Positions 34,101-42,875 are shown, counted from the first letter of the stretch. The stretch: DNA of 62,168 bases from Ruminococcus flavefaciens (GCF_900108555.1 NZ_FNWV01000003.1:1-62168); one strand, 5' to 3'. The notes: a model not told the origin generated them from the letters alone. A program made the numbers and translations.

Positions 34101-34282
34101 AGTTTTAATACCTCAAGTTGAAACTCTTCTCTGTGTGCATTAAAGCGCTTCTCTTCGTTTATGCTTGCCTTTTGATCAGCTCTTTTTTCTATAAGCTCAT
34201 CAAGCTCACGTGCTTTCTGACTCGCGTATTCCACATCGCAGCCGCAATCACAAACGAAATCGAAACTTGAGTTTGACTCCAT
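31184..34282 (-). CDS. Large HerA/VirB4-like ATPase of the mobile island
   Basis: 1032 residues. A Cys-rich start (CDCGCD), then a long uncharacterised region (about 40-560) rich in charged helices without a clear P-loop. A P-loop ATPase domain occupies about 600-1000: Walker A GYTRSGKT near residue 690, Walker B VVIDEAQDL near 905, then ASQSFPDP and a GxxGRLRSYH segment. This matches HerA/FtsK/VirB4-type hexameric pumps. Relaxases at 55.8 kb are far away, so a role in conjugation is unproven; DNA translocation in defence or element maintenance is equally possible. It is preceded by the ImmA-HTH gene and followed by xis-int. Confidence 0.8.
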   Translation of the reverse strand: MESNSSFDFVCDCGCDVEYASQKARELDELIEKRADQKASINEEKRFNAHREEFQLEVLKLLQEEGIRKEGVELSSASPLISDTYIIDGVTLLSDDFIPDSVETDPLYEETSLIKSPYSLEYQEVNHKTGKRKLAWKESATLVLICNPIAYGKCEEIDVFLKGVKKPLRFPNGEISEETFRRQTPFARKGINVSVKRHYESFLRSLRECPNKKFLTIPKHAGGIKLQNGVTTYISSESVIPGLEELFPQEVRDHKMVAHALPLKDMVAIYRKAMPNCLEAKIATIVRTESLLLPWFEAEGLHPDCGFSISYTNDAERETAIALTKRKNYSSTVVQALTDRIPKVRKELSAANDVTVLFTFSGIFDEGTSLDNAFKEIMWDINGENGDEDGTRKIIVILTDIPERIPDDYPVYYINCSEDIVSKNVPVLQRLAGMLDYSFKEYLYNNPDTAKQLVRDGIKVARHIVSTFSNVVVTDIMKMTLATAHILERLGVVTDSDFRGVIRWLMSEASSRLTMTDLYCNSFKSAVSNTILSKELKLSMQFGPLFYSDDGYTAFFRTEDKSINLSGDTLKNVIIPKTPAGSVTKMNKHAKEKGMLIAQHTNKRKLKVAFGEGLIEDVEVFSYKSSVLNAEAKAYVDDIINNEYWFNIGEYPDGFVPVLYNADGTRVAGYVFNPDMDDNFHEVYFGYTRSGKTFAMTNRAVQMVEIEGADAVLIFDQTGGFSPEEVDKHIGKELRSKYFSFWNVYEDGVPVNLLDLRGCRTLKEERERIFRIYAMMTKSLGSYQEPILKIAVNCLLRQMKKDPDMKIEDIINYIEYISCNDDGEPVMDEAHRKLCLKLKTIIEDLVDMPVSKNNWGEFVKAQDKPIIVISTGADSVGKGSEIIDMMLESIYGYKQCFPSSRYTVVIDEAQDLYLHEKGAVNVLLRKGGKHGITILMASQSFPDPNVQFGKVVGNCGRLRSYHPKADDLKRAANYFNCGKEEVDFLQQGECFDKGPFWSRYRNENVINTLRGKTVVFEPAAEIKNDTEEDEQP

Positions 34283-34440
34283 TTCTATTCCTCCTATTAT
34301 AGTACTATTTTGCAGTTACCTCGCCTTAAGATTTTGATTTAAAAGGCTTCAGAATTCCTGCTGATAATATTATAGATTATATTTCAATTTCTGAAAAGGA
34401 AATACATTTTCTCCCCCTATATATATATATATCCATATTT

Positions 34441-34482
34441 AAAAAAAACAAGCACCATGCCATTACTCAACATGGTGCTTGT
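34441..34482 (-). terminator. Terminator after the ImmA-HTH gene
   Basis: On the minus strand ACAAGCACCATG / CATGGTGCTTGT with an 11-base loop followed by a run of T. It separates this gene from the large ATPase gene; the remaining gap 34283-34440 is AT rich with a TATATATATATA run and presumably holds the ATPase promoter. Confidence 0.85.
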
Positions 34483-34565
34483 TCAGCATATTTATATTTA
34501 AAACGAGAAATTATATTTCTCGGCAGATTCAACAAAGTTTAGACAGCGTCATCTGTTTCTTGTTT

Positions 34566-36467
34566 TTAAGCGTCAAAGCGTATAGGAGAAAGGTGAAAAT
34601 CTTCTTCTAAGATCCTATCCCATTCGTTCAATGGTAAGTCAGTATTCAAAAGCAACCATTCATACGCAATCTTTTTTATACCAATATCAGGTATTCCTCC
34701 AACCGATTTTTCTATTAAAAACATGCTTACTTTAGGACCTGTTTCACATGCTAGGCAAATCAGCATAGCTTTTTCGATTGTAATATTAGCAGATCCGTTA
34801 CGGTAATTTTGAATAGTTTTATCATCACATCCTAAAAACTCAGCTAAATATTTTTTCTTAAGCTTTGTTTCTTTGAAATCTTCATCTATAATCTTTTTAT
34901 TATCCATTATATATACCAATGCTTCTGAAAATGTAGTAACTCCATCTTTTACCATCTCATCGTATAATATTTTATCATTCTGAAGAAATAATGCTCTTTT
35001 ATGTTTATACTCAACTATTGTTTCATTTTTATTACTATCGAAACGAACTCGTTTATTTTTATCAATTAAGGAACATAAATACTCTTGTATGTAATAATTA
35101 TAATTTTGAAAAGCGGACGCATTATAATATGCATTGAACCTTACACAGCATTCATCAGCGTGTTTCATAGCATAGTCGGAAAGAACATATTTATTTTTTC
35201 CATTGTTTATGAAATGCCGAATATACTTGGCATTATATATACATACAACAGCTCCTGTGTACACACAGATATTACTTTTTATCAAATCCTCAAAATCTTT
35301 GTTCTCGCGCAGTAGTTGTTCATATTTTGATTGATCAATTATGAACGTTTCGTCCTCTTTTAATGTACCATGAGTAAATGTAAACGCAGGATAATGACAA
35401 TCGTCTACTTTTACACATGTACCATCGGCAAAATCATAGCCGAGTTGCATTAGGCGCTTCTTCACAATTTCACGAGAAACGTTAAACTTCAATTCAAAAT
35501 CTTCAACCATGGACTGATAGTAAATACCATCGCGAGTAATGCCTTTTGAATTGTTTTCATATTCGGCTATAGCCTGTTCAACAAGATGTTTCGGCATAGC
35601 TAATCGTATAGAAAGCTCATTTGCCTGGCCTTCAGCAATCCAATAGGCTTTATCGGCAATTGTCATATTACCATCAAAATTAGGCAGATCAACCGAGCAG
35701 TTCATAGTCTCAAAGCTGTCTTCAAGCATATGACGCAGGATAAAATAGCTCTGATGCATAGCCCAGTGAACGAGCTCATGACAGAAAGTAATAACATCGT
35801 CGTACTTATTGCCTTTATAATAATAATTATAGTTAAGAAGTATTGCACCTCGTGGAATAGGCGTATTCTCGTACTTATCAATTATAGGGTATTTTGAGGA
35901 ATCATATATTGTTGCAGTAGACTCTTTTAAATAAAGCCTGCCAAAACAATTGTCGGGGAGATCAGCATACCACAACTTCAAACCTACCCATTCTTTTATC
36001 CTTACAACTGGGAAAGAATACTTCTGTTTTGGATTTAATAGATAATCAGGGCAATACTTTTCATAGAACTCCTCAGCTATGTCTTCAAGATTATCAGCAG
36101 AAATAATAGGTAACATGAAAAGCGACTCTACAGTTTCTTTTTGAAGTTGCTCCTCAGTCACTTCCACGATATTAATTATATGCAAATCTGATAATCTACT
36201 TATAACATTGCCGCATAACGATATATTATAATAATGAAGAGAATCAGCCCCTCCATTGCTGCTGATAAGTATAGCCGACACGCCTATCGTTATAGTAAGC
36301 ATTCCTTGGTCAAATGACTTCCATACCAAGGTGTGAATCTCGATATCGTTTATGCTATAGCTGGCATTAGCACATGAAATTGCCATAATATGATTTGTTA
36401 GCCCTTGAATAATAACTTCCAAATTATTTAGGCGAATATAATCTTTTAAGCTTTTATATTTTCTCAT
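34566..36467 (-). CDS. ImmA/IrrE-like zinc peptidase fused to an HTH domain
   Basis: 633 residues. The zinc motif HELVH (in ITFCHELVHWAMH, about residue 240) with a downstream acidic ligand region (WIAEGQANELSIRLAMP) marks an ImmA/IrrE-type metallopeptidase. The long second half ends in an XRE-like HTH (KKKYLAEFLGCDDKTIQNYRNG near 545-570). In ICEs and phages ImmA-type proteases cleave a repressor; here peptidase and DNA-binding parts are in one chain. The start at 36467 is supported by GAGGAGA. Codon use is much richer in A and T than in the backbone genes. Confidence 0.85.
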   Translation of the reverse strand: MRKYKSLKDYIRLNNLEVIIQGLTNHIMAISCANASYSINDIEIHTLVWKSFDQGMLTITIGVSAILISSNGGADSLHYYNISLCGNVISRLSDLHIINIVEVTEEQLQKETVESLFMLPIISADNLEDIAEEFYEKYCPDYLLNPKQKYSFPVVRIKEWVGLKLWYADLPDNCFGRLYLKESTATIYDSSKYPIIDKYENTPIPRGAILLNYNYYYKGNKYDDVITFCHELVHWAMHQSYFILRHMLEDSFETMNCSVDLPNFDGNMTIADKAYWIAEGQANELSIRLAMPKHLVEQAIAEYENNSKGITRDGIYYQSMVEDFELKFNVSREIVKKRLMQLGYDFADGTCVKVDDCHYPAFTFTHGTLKEDETFIIDQSKYEQLLRENKDFEDLIKSNICVYTGAVVCIYNAKYIRHFINNGKNKYVLSDYAMKHADECCVRFNAYYNASAFQNYNYYIQEYLCSLIDKNKRVRFDSNKNETIVEYKHKRALFLQNDKILYDEMVKDGVTTFSEALVYIMDNKKIIDEDFKETKLKKKYLAEFLGCDDKTIQNYRNGSANITIEKAMLICLACETGPKVSMFLIEKSVGGIPDIGIKKIAYEWLLLNTDLPLNEWDRILEEDFHLSPIRFDA

Positions 36468-36532
36468 AGTATTCTCCTCTATCATGATACATGCCTATCA
36501 AAACAAATATAAAAACACATTTTTTCTAAGCA

Positions 36533-36625
36533 ATTACGTTTTTTCAGAAAAACTATTTTCAGCTTTTCACAAAAAAGGCCTCTTTTTGACAAAATGGCAA
36601 CTTCATTTTTTCAAAAAAACGTAAT
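36533..36625 (-). other. Structured leader of the ImmA-HTH gene
   Basis: Perfect 12-bp inverted arms ATTACGTTTTTT (36533-36544) and AAAAAACGTAAT (36614-36625) enclose a 69-base A/T-rich loop in the leader of about 230 bases. Upstream in the leader is a run of eight C (36656-36663; G8 in the transcript). No gene is present between 36468 and 36824. Confidence 0.5.
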
Positions 36626-36703
36626 CGTCTCTAATTTTCAATATTTTGATCTCCACCCCCCCCACTTTCGCGGTGACGAGCTTTAATACTTTTTGTTGCT
36701 TAA

Positions 36704-36745
36704 ATTATACCATAGCCTCTTATGAAAGTAAAGAAGTACTTTACT
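36704..36745 (-). promoter_or_regulatory. Promoter and operator of the ImmA-HTH gene
   Basis: TTTACT (36727-36732), 17-bp spacer, TATAAT (36704-36709) on the minus strand. A palindrome AGTAAAG-AAGTA-CTTTACT (36727-36745) overlaps the -35 and is a likely operator, possibly for autoregulation through the HTH domain. Confidence 0.7.
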
Positions 36746-36824
36746 CTGTAACACGAAGCAGGATTAAAGGTAAATACTATTATAACTAAAAGGACGACTT
36801 CATGCCGTCCCATAAGTATTTTAT

Positions 36825-37052
36825 TTATTCTTGTAAAAATTTCTCTATAACAACCATTATCTCCTCAAGGCGCTTACTACCAATACCCTTGATCTTACTA
36901 AGCTCCGCTTCAAGAGCAGGAAGATCAATTGTTTTTCCCTGTTCTCCGAGCAGCTCATCCCCGTACTGGAGAATGAACTTTGTCAGCTCCTCTCGGTTCA
37001 TTTTCTTGATTTTTCGGTAAGTGTCCCTGTCGATAATCTCTTTCTGTCCCAT
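36825..37052 (-). CDS. Small helix-hairpin-helix-like protein
   Basis: 75 residues, highly charged and helical. The C-terminal ELSKIKGIGSKRLEEIM is a helix-hairpin-helix-type motif (KGIGxxxLxxI) that in other proteins contacts DNA without sequence preference. AGGAG precedes the start. No other domain recognised. It lies upstream of the ImmA-HTH gene on the same strand but before its promoter, so it is a separate unit. Confidence 0.65.
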   Translation of the reverse strand: MGQKEIIDRDTYRKIKKMNREELTKFILQYGDELLGEQGKTIDLPALEAELSKIKGIGSKRLEEIMVVIEKFLQE

Positions 37053-37256
37053 ATTTAGCTCCTTTTCGTTTCTTATCCCCTATTATAGCATATCATCGAT
37101 ACAATGTAAATATGTAAAACAGATCCGCCTCGAAGGGCGGTTCGCATAGCTATAACAACGATTTTGAATGCTCCACGGTCTTCGAGATCACAAACCTAAT
37201 CTACCAACTGAGAAGACAGAAACAGGCGGCATAAAGCCGCCTTCAAAGATACTTTT

Positions 37257-37349
37257 TTACATTGTAATGAATTCATTTGGGGATCTATGGTACTCTACAG
37301 CCTTTTCAAAGACCATATTGGACAGAGCTTTGACAGTGCCTGCTTCTCT
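37257..37349 (-). pseudogene. Remnant of an SRAP gene (C-terminal end only)
   Basis: The minus strand encodes REAGTV joined directly to KALSNMVFEKAVEYHRSP and a short tail before TAA. The intact SRAP protein at 42189-42875 has REAAGTV and, some 30 residues later, KALTNMAFEQAVEYPRFP near its end. The fragment therefore looks like the tail of a second SRAP gene with an internal deletion; the rest of the gene is missing. A GGCGGC-ATAAA-GCCGCC hairpin lies just beyond (37226-37242). Confidence 0.65.
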
Positions 37350-37375
37350 TATAACATTCCAAAAATCATCAAAAT

Positions 37376-37406
37376 CAAAAATGAGTCAGGCATAAGCCCG
37401 ACTCAT
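37376..37406 (-). terminator. Terminator of the LRR-dockerin gene
   Basis: On the minus strand ATGAGTCGGGC / GCCTGACTCAT with a TTAT-type loop and a T-run. It begins 13 bp after the stop codon. Confidence 0.8.
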
Positions 37407-37418
37407 CATTTTATCTAT

Positions 37419-40400
37419 TTACTTTTTTGCAAATGCTTCCAATGACAATATGTCATCATTTGCCGTTGAAGCATAAGCATAGTACGCAAGTACAATTGAT
37501 GCATCAACAGCGTTTATCAAACCATCATGATCAACATCGGCTGCAAGCTTCTGCTCCTCACTATATCCTCCCTCTTTACTTGTAGAGATCAGAGCATAAT
37601 ATTTAAGAATCGAAGATGCATCAACTGCATTGATCAGATTATCATTATTAACATCACCAAGAATATAATCAGTTGTCGATGCGACTGTTGTTGTAGTAAC
37701 TGAAGTAGTTATCACCTGTGTAGTAGTCGATGTATTAGTAGATGTTTTAAGAGCTGATGTAGTGGTTGTTGCAGACTTAGTTGTAGTAGTTGTAGTTTTT
37801 GATGTTGTGTTAGTTGTAGTAGTTGTCGAAGCTTTGCTCGTTGTGGTAGTAACTGTGGTGGTAGCAGTTGCAGTACTTGTTGTACTTGCTTTGCTGCTTG
37901 CTGTCATTGAAATATTGACATCTGTTCTAATAGGAGGAACATCGAGCCACTCGGATTCTGCATCTTCATATCCGTCCTTATGGCAGACTACCTTCCACTT
38001 TCCTTCTGGAACGTCCCATAAATAGTTTCCGTCGCTGTCGGTAGTAAGCGGATTCAGCTGATCGTAGTCTTCTGCATCCCATTTTATACTCTGCCCTGTT
38101 TCTGGATCGAGGTAATATAACGTAACGGTTACGTCCTTTAATGGTTCTCCGCTTGCGGCATCATAGACAGCACCGCTTGGATCCCATATCCATTTGAGAC
38201 AACCTGGGGTAATATACTTAAAGAAACCTTCAAATCCCGGCGTCATTCCGTTCTCCATACAGTATTCAATATAGTCTCTAAGTTTATCAAGTCCCATACT
38301 TATGCCCCAGCTTAAAAGGAATCCTAATAATGGATTTGCTGCCATTAACATCGGCATACCAATTAAATTAAATAATCTAAGAGCAGCCAAATTAAAAGCG
38401 GCAAATTGGTAATCTTTATTTCCATTTGCTTTATCCCAAAGATTTTTAAATTCCACAAGTGTTAATCCGCCACCAAATATTTTAGAAGCAAAACCAGGTG
38501 CAGAGTCAAATAAATGATTCATGGCATCAAGTATTCCATGACTTACGATTCTATTCATTATTTTGACTATTTTTTTATCAGAATCTTTTCCTTCTATGAG
38601 TTCCAGAATTGTCGAACCGTCGAATAAACCTTTCTCGCCCTTTAAAAATACTTCAAACCAATCAAGGACACTTTTATCATTATTTGTAGTTGCATATTTA
38701 TTATTATTTAATATATCTAAAGGTCTTGGTGCTTTTTTTACATCAGCTTTTTCTGGAATAACTATTTCTGAACTTAAAATGTAATACTTCACCTCTTTAT
38801 TATCCTCAATTGTAGTATAAGCCTCTTTTCCTTCAGTAAGTTTGTCGAGATTATTTTCTATTTCTTCAATAGTATAATAGTTATTATCTATGTACGCTCC
38901 CGAAGCATTATCGTCTGCGTAATATAAGAAAGAATCACTGAAGTTACCGTCAGATAATGTTATATCTGCTATATAACAGCTGTTATCTTCGTTGCTTTTT
39001 AAAATTTCAACTTTGCTGTTTTTCTTGATTTCAATTGGAATATCAGCTTCCGATAATGCATTCTCTGCGTAGTATTTATCAGGATTATCTTTCTTTTCAA
39101 GAATGAATATATTCAGAGTACCGGGGACGTAGTGTGGATCATTTTCATCGAAATTTCCTTCAGTACTCCATAAGTCCTTTTCAGCATTATAAAACGCTTC
39201 TATGTATTTGATGTCATCGCCCTTCTGGCTTGTAACAAACAATCTGTCAATTTTATCTGTGTTTACGGTAGTTATATCAAAACCGAGATCAGATTGAAAT
39301 ATAACAACAGGTGATGTGCCTTTTGTAAATACATCAGTAATATCAAGTTCTTCAAATTTATTGCCATGAACACCGTATTTTAGAACAACCTTTTTTACAG
39401 ACGGCCTGCCTGCGGAATATTCAACTTTTATCTCTTCACTCTTCAGACTTCCGCATTTTGCGTAAAGAGTATAAACCGAACCATCAGACGATTCGGGAAG
39501 AGAAATAGTTCCGTGATATTTTCCTGTGGACGTATTTGTTCTGAATATACCCACACTCTTGTTGTTCACGAATATCTCAACATCATGATCGCGCTGTGAT
39601 ACGCCGTACACTTCTGCTTCATAACTATTAACTACTGTCGGTGCGCCGATAGTGATATCGGGACAATCAACATATACAGTGCCTATAGGCTGATTCCATT
39701 TTGTCTTGTCAGACTCAAATAAAAGAGATGCGGATATTTTGTAATTGCCGATATCGGTAACACGTACTGAGAATTCCATCTCACCGCTTCTTGAATTTAC
39801 AGGGATAACTCCATTCTGGATATCTTCAGTATTGATACTAAGGTCTTTACTGTGGATAGTATCAAACATGAGCGTTAATCCGTCAGGCACATCTATAAAA
39901 AGCTTCATGCTCTGTGCGTCGCTTATAACAGAAGGGAGCAGATCATATTTGAGCTTGTAGTTTATGATACCGTTTACACTTCCTCGCTCTGTATTGGCAA
40001 TGAAGTATGTATTTTTAGGATCAAATACAGTTAAACGCTTATCGTTGAGACTTTCACAGCCCATGAATGTATCTGAACTGAATTTCAGAGATGAGTTCGA
40101 AGATTCTACCTTTTTGAGAGCTGTGCAGTTCTCGAAAGCGTGATTGCCGATTTCTGTAACAGTATCGGGAAGTATTACGGTCTTTAATTCCTTGGCATCT
40201 TTTGCGATATAATCGGGAACTTTTTTCATGCCTTTTTCAAAGCTGAGATATTCAACACCGCTTCCTGCGATAACTCCTGCATCAACTCTGTTTCCTCCAG
40301 CAATCCATGCTCCGCCGCTTATATAGTTAACGCCTGCTGGGATATCGAGGTATTTGATATTATTACAGCCGCTTATCATCTCCTGACCAAGAGTTGTAAC

Positions 40401-41990
40401 ACTGCTCGGTATTTCAAGCTCTGTAAGCAGGACGCAATTCTTGAAGCATTGCTTATCAAGGGTTTTAATTCCTTCAGGAAGCGATATTGATTTAAGAAGT
40501 GAACAGCCTTCAAATGCATTCTCTCCTATATAAGTAAGACTTGCAGGCAGCTCTATAGATTCAATGGCAGTTCCTTTAAATGCACTCGCACCGATAGAAT
40601 AACCTTCCAATGTTTTTGAAGGTGCTTCGGGGATTATTACATTCTTTAGCTGTGTTGCACCTGCACAAATGAAATGAGGGATATTCTTTATGCCAGCTTC
40701 AAAAGTTACAGTCTCTACACCGCATCCCTCAAGGCAACCATTAACATTATGATTACTATCAACATTTTCAACACTTGCAGGGATAGTTAATTCCTTGAGC
40801 TTTTTACAGCCGTTGAACAGATCATGTCCGAGGTTTTTGACATTCTTGTTGAATGTAAAGCTTTCAAGAGCAGTACAGTCACTGAAACAACTGTTACCTA
40901 TACTCTCAACATTTTCTGGAAGAGATATCGTTTTGATCCTTGGACAGTTTCTGAATGTGCTCTCACCGATACTTTCTACACTTTCGGGCAGAACGATATT
41001 TTCAAGCTCAGATGAATCGCGGCATATATAGCCAGGAATGTTTCTCGTTCCGTCTTCAAATATTACTTTTTTAACACTACTTCCGCAGAGGCAACCGTAC
41101 CCAACTGCACCTGTATAAAATGTATCGACAGATGACGGGATAGTAAGTTCCTTGATCTTAGTACATTTTTCAATCATTTTTTCTCCGATAGCTGTTACAT
41201 TCGGACCAAGTTTAAGTTCCGTCAATGATTCACAGCCGCTGAAACAGAATCCACTTATTGTTTTTAGTGACTCAGGAAGAATAATGTTTTTCAGTATAGA
41301 GCAGCCCTGAAAAGCATATTCACCAAGCTCAGTTACATTTTCAGGAAGCTCAATACTTGATAATGATGTGTCTGCAAAAGAGTATTTTCCAATAGTAAAT
41401 CCGTTTTTTGTCGCTTTAATAGTAGGAAATTCAACTGTATCGAGAAGTTCAGCACCGTTACAGATATAATCAGGTATGGATTGTATTCCTGATTCAAATA
41501 TCACTTTTTCTATGCTGCTTCCTTTAAGAGCTCCGCCCTTGTCACTTCCGCCATAGACAACAGTTTTAGGTATCGTGATCTCTTTCAGTTCAGAACAATC
41601 TTTAAATATGGAATTGCCAAGTTTCTTAACAGCTCCGAGATCAATGCTTATAATTTTAGAGTTGCCGCTGAAAGCTTCATCAGCTATTGAAGTTACTGTT
41701 TTTTGGTCAATAGTTGATGGTAATGTAAGCTCAGTCTCCAAACCTTTATAGCCGATGATCGTTATTTCATCATCGACTTCGCTGTACAGCCAGCTGTCCT
41801 CAGTTTCCTTAATTTCTTCTGCCTTGATTGGTTCCCATATTATATTACCTTCCATGGAAATCGGAGAAGAAGATTCAGCGTTTGCAGTCAGTATATGATC
41901 GTTCATCATTTTTGAAGGGAAATAAGCAAGTGATGATGAAACAGTCAATACTGCAGCAGACAAAATTGCAATTACTTTTTTTAGTTTCAT
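37419..41990 (-). CDS. Giant secreted leucine-rich-repeat (BspA-type) protein with dockerin
   Basis: 1523 residues. Signal peptide at 1-40 (basic start, hydrophobic core, ANAESS). Then many BspA-type LRR_5 repeats (about 60-650; recurring patterns such as IPSSVTTLGEEMISGC and LPESVESIGESTFRNC), beta-sandwich regions, a helical segment (about 1130-1270), a carboxypeptidase-regulatory/CNA-B-like domain (GAVYDAASGEPLKDVTVTLY), a Thr/Ser linker (about 1375-1440) and a C-terminal type I dockerin with two Ca2+ repeats (GDVNNDNLINAVDASS and ADVDHDGLINAVDASI). Dockerins plug proteins into cellulosomal scaffoldins. BspA LRRs usually mediate adhesion, so attachment to substrate or host is inferred. Confidence 0.9.
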   Translation of the reverse strand: MKLKKVIAILSAAVLTVSSSLAYFPSKMMNDHILTANAESSSPISMEGNIIWEPIKAEEIKETEDSWLYSEVDDEITIIGYKGLETELTLPSTIDQKTVTSIADEAFSGNSKIISIDLGAVKKLGNSIFKDCSELKEITIPKTVVYGGSDKGGALKGSSIEKVIFESGIQSIPDYICNGAELLDTVEFPTIKATKNGFTIGKYSFADTSLSSIELPENVTELGEYAFQGCSILKNIILPESLKTISGFCFSGCESLTELKLGPNVTAIGEKMIEKCTKIKELTIPSSVDTFYTGAVGYGCLCGSSVKKVIFEDGTRNIPGYICRDSSELENIVLPESVESIGESTFRNCPRIKTISLPENVESIGNSCFSDCTALESFTFNKNVKNLGHDLFNGCKKLKELTIPASVENVDSNHNVNGCLEGCGVETVTFEAGIKNIPHFICAGATQLKNVIIPEAPSKTLEGYSIGASAFKGTAIESIELPASLTYIGENAFEGCSLLKSISLPEGIKTLDKQCFKNCVLLTELEIPSSVTTLGQEMISGCNNIKYLDIPAGVNYISGGAWIAGGNRVDAGVIAGSGVEYLSFEKGMKKVPDYIAKDAKELKTVILPDTVTEIGNHAFENCTALKKVESSNSSLKFSSDTFMGCESLNDKRLTVFDPKNTYFIANTERGSVNGIINYKLKYDLLPSVISDAQSMKLFIDVPDGLTLMFDTIHSKDLSINTEDIQNGVIPVNSRSGEMEFSVRVTDIGNYKISASLLFESDKTKWNQPIGTVYVDCPDITIGAPTVVNSYEAEVYGVSQRDHDVEIFVNNKSVGIFRTNTSTGKYHGTISLPESSDGSVYTLYAKCGSLKSEEIKVEYSAGRPSVKKVVLKYGVHGNKFEELDITDVFTKGTSPVVIFQSDLGFDITTVNTDKIDRLFVTSQKGDDIKYIEAFYNAEKDLWSTEGNFDENDPHYVPGTLNIFILEKKDNPDKYYAENALSEADIPIEIKKNSKVEILKSNEDNSCYIADITLSDGNFSDSFLYYADDNASGAYIDNNYYTIEEIENNLDKLTEGKEAYTTIEDNKEVKYYILSSEIVIPEKADVKKAPRPLDILNNNKYATTNNDKSVLDWFEVFLKGEKGLFDGSTILELIEGKDSDKKIVKIMNRIVSHGILDAMNHLFDSAPGFASKIFGGGLTLVEFKNLWDKANGNKDYQFAAFNLAALRLFNLIGMPMLMAANPLLGFLLSWGISMGLDKLRDYIEYCMENGMTPGFEGFFKYITPGCLKWIWDPSGAVYDAASGEPLKDVTVTLYYLDPETGQSIKWDAEDYDQLNPLTTDSDGNYLWDVPEGKWKVVCHKDGYEDAESEWLDVPPIRTDVNISMTASSKASTTSTATATTTVTTTTSKASTTTTTNTTSKTTTTTTKSATTTTSALKTSTNTSTTTQVITTSVTTTTVASTTDYILGDVNNDNLINAVDASSILKYYALISTSKEGGYSEEQKLAADVDHDGLINAVDASIVLAYYAYASTANDDILSLEAFAKK

Positions 41991-42068
41991 AAATCAGCCT
42001 CCATTTTGAAAATCCTTTTCTTCAAATAATCATTAGGCGGAATTATACTGAATATACGAAGAAAAGAA

Positions 42069-42133
42069 GTTATACTATTACTTGCGTCGTATAACCCATT
42101 GCATATTATATCATAGGGAAAATATATGGTCAA
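42069..42133 (-). promoter_or_regulatory. Promoter and inverted repeat before the LRR-dockerin gene
   Basis: TTGACC (42128-42133), 17-bp spacer, TATAAT (42105-42110) on the minus strand. Downstream, GTTATAC (42069-42075) and GTATAAC (42089-42095) form an inverted repeat in the leader, a possible operator. Confidence 0.7.
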
Positions 42134-42188
42134 GTATTTATATTGCATAAATTATAATACTTGAATATTATATGGATATCTATTTATT

Positions 42189-42875
42189 CTATGCTGTGAT
42201 GGTCTCAGGCGGAAACCGAGGATACTCCACAGCCTGCTCAAAGGCCATATTAGTTAGTGCTTTCTCGACTATAGCACTAGGATTTCCGTTAGGTCGTATC
42301 CAGTCCAGAACATTATCCTTATCCAGTATAAGGGGCATACGGTCGTGGATATCTCTTACAGTGCCTGCTGCTTCTCGCGTAAGTATTGAAAACATCGGAA
42401 CCTGCATACCACAATGTTCCTCATAACGGTAAAGCCCTGCAATATAAGTGATATCTGAACCTTCCGTCTGTATGGCAAACTTAATCTTCTTAGTATTGCG
42501 ATGCTCTATCATGCTGCGGCTATCGTTATCAAATATAGGATAGCCCCATTCATAATACCATGATGCAGGGATAACACACCTTCTTCTGTACCAGGAGTCT
42601 CTCCACAAAGGCTTGCTGTCAGCAGTTTCTACGCGGCAGTTGACAAGAGGCTTAGGCGTAGATTTATGTGTAAATCCCCATGCCATAGGAAATATAGCCA
42701 CATTCCCATACTTATTAGGCGCGAGAACAGGTGCAATATCTTCTGGGAATAAGTCTCCTGACATGATAAGGCTCTTACCGAGCTTAATGGACATATCATG
42801 GGCTAAAGCCATTTTTCTTACCTTTACGAGTACTTCAGCCATTTCCTTTGGCTCAATTCGTAAGGACATACACAT
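42189..42875 (-). CDS. SRAP domain protein (HMCES/YedK family)
   Basis: 228 residues. The start at 42875 gives Met-Cys at the N-terminus, the Cys2 needed to form the protective thiazolidine crosslink with abasic sites in single-stranded DNA; GGGAGG lies before it. Other family motifs: NCRVETADSKPLWRD, RRCVIPASWYYEWG and HDRMPLIL. Within mobile islands such proteins shield abasic sites in transferred or replicating single-stranded DNA. A LexA-like box lies in the promoter. Shares homology with the fragment at 37257-37349. Confidence 0.9.
   Translation of the reverse strand: MCMSLRIEPKEMAEVLVKVRKMALAHDMSIKLGKSLIMSGDLFPEDIAPVLAPNKYGNVAIFPMAWGFTHKSTPKPLVNCRVETADSKPLWRDSWYRRRCVIPASWYYEWGYPIFDNDSRSMIEHRNTKKIKFAIQTEGSDITYIAGLYRYEEHCGMQVPMFSILTREAAGTVRDIHDRMPLILDKDNVLDWIRPNGNPSAIVEKALTNMAFEQAVEYPRFPPETITA

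Noticed and set aside
37160..37250. tRNA-like stretch on the minus strand (CTCAGTTGGTAGA followed by a GTTTGTGATCTC-like loop)
   Set aside because: D-arm-like and anticodon-like pieces are present but acceptor and T-arms do not pair; at most a degraded tRNA piece.
37762..38025. Val-rich plus-strand frame (also 61144-61332)
   Set aside because: Antisense of Thr-rich linkers of the two dockerin proteins; the ACA/ACT repeats read as Val runs on the other strand.
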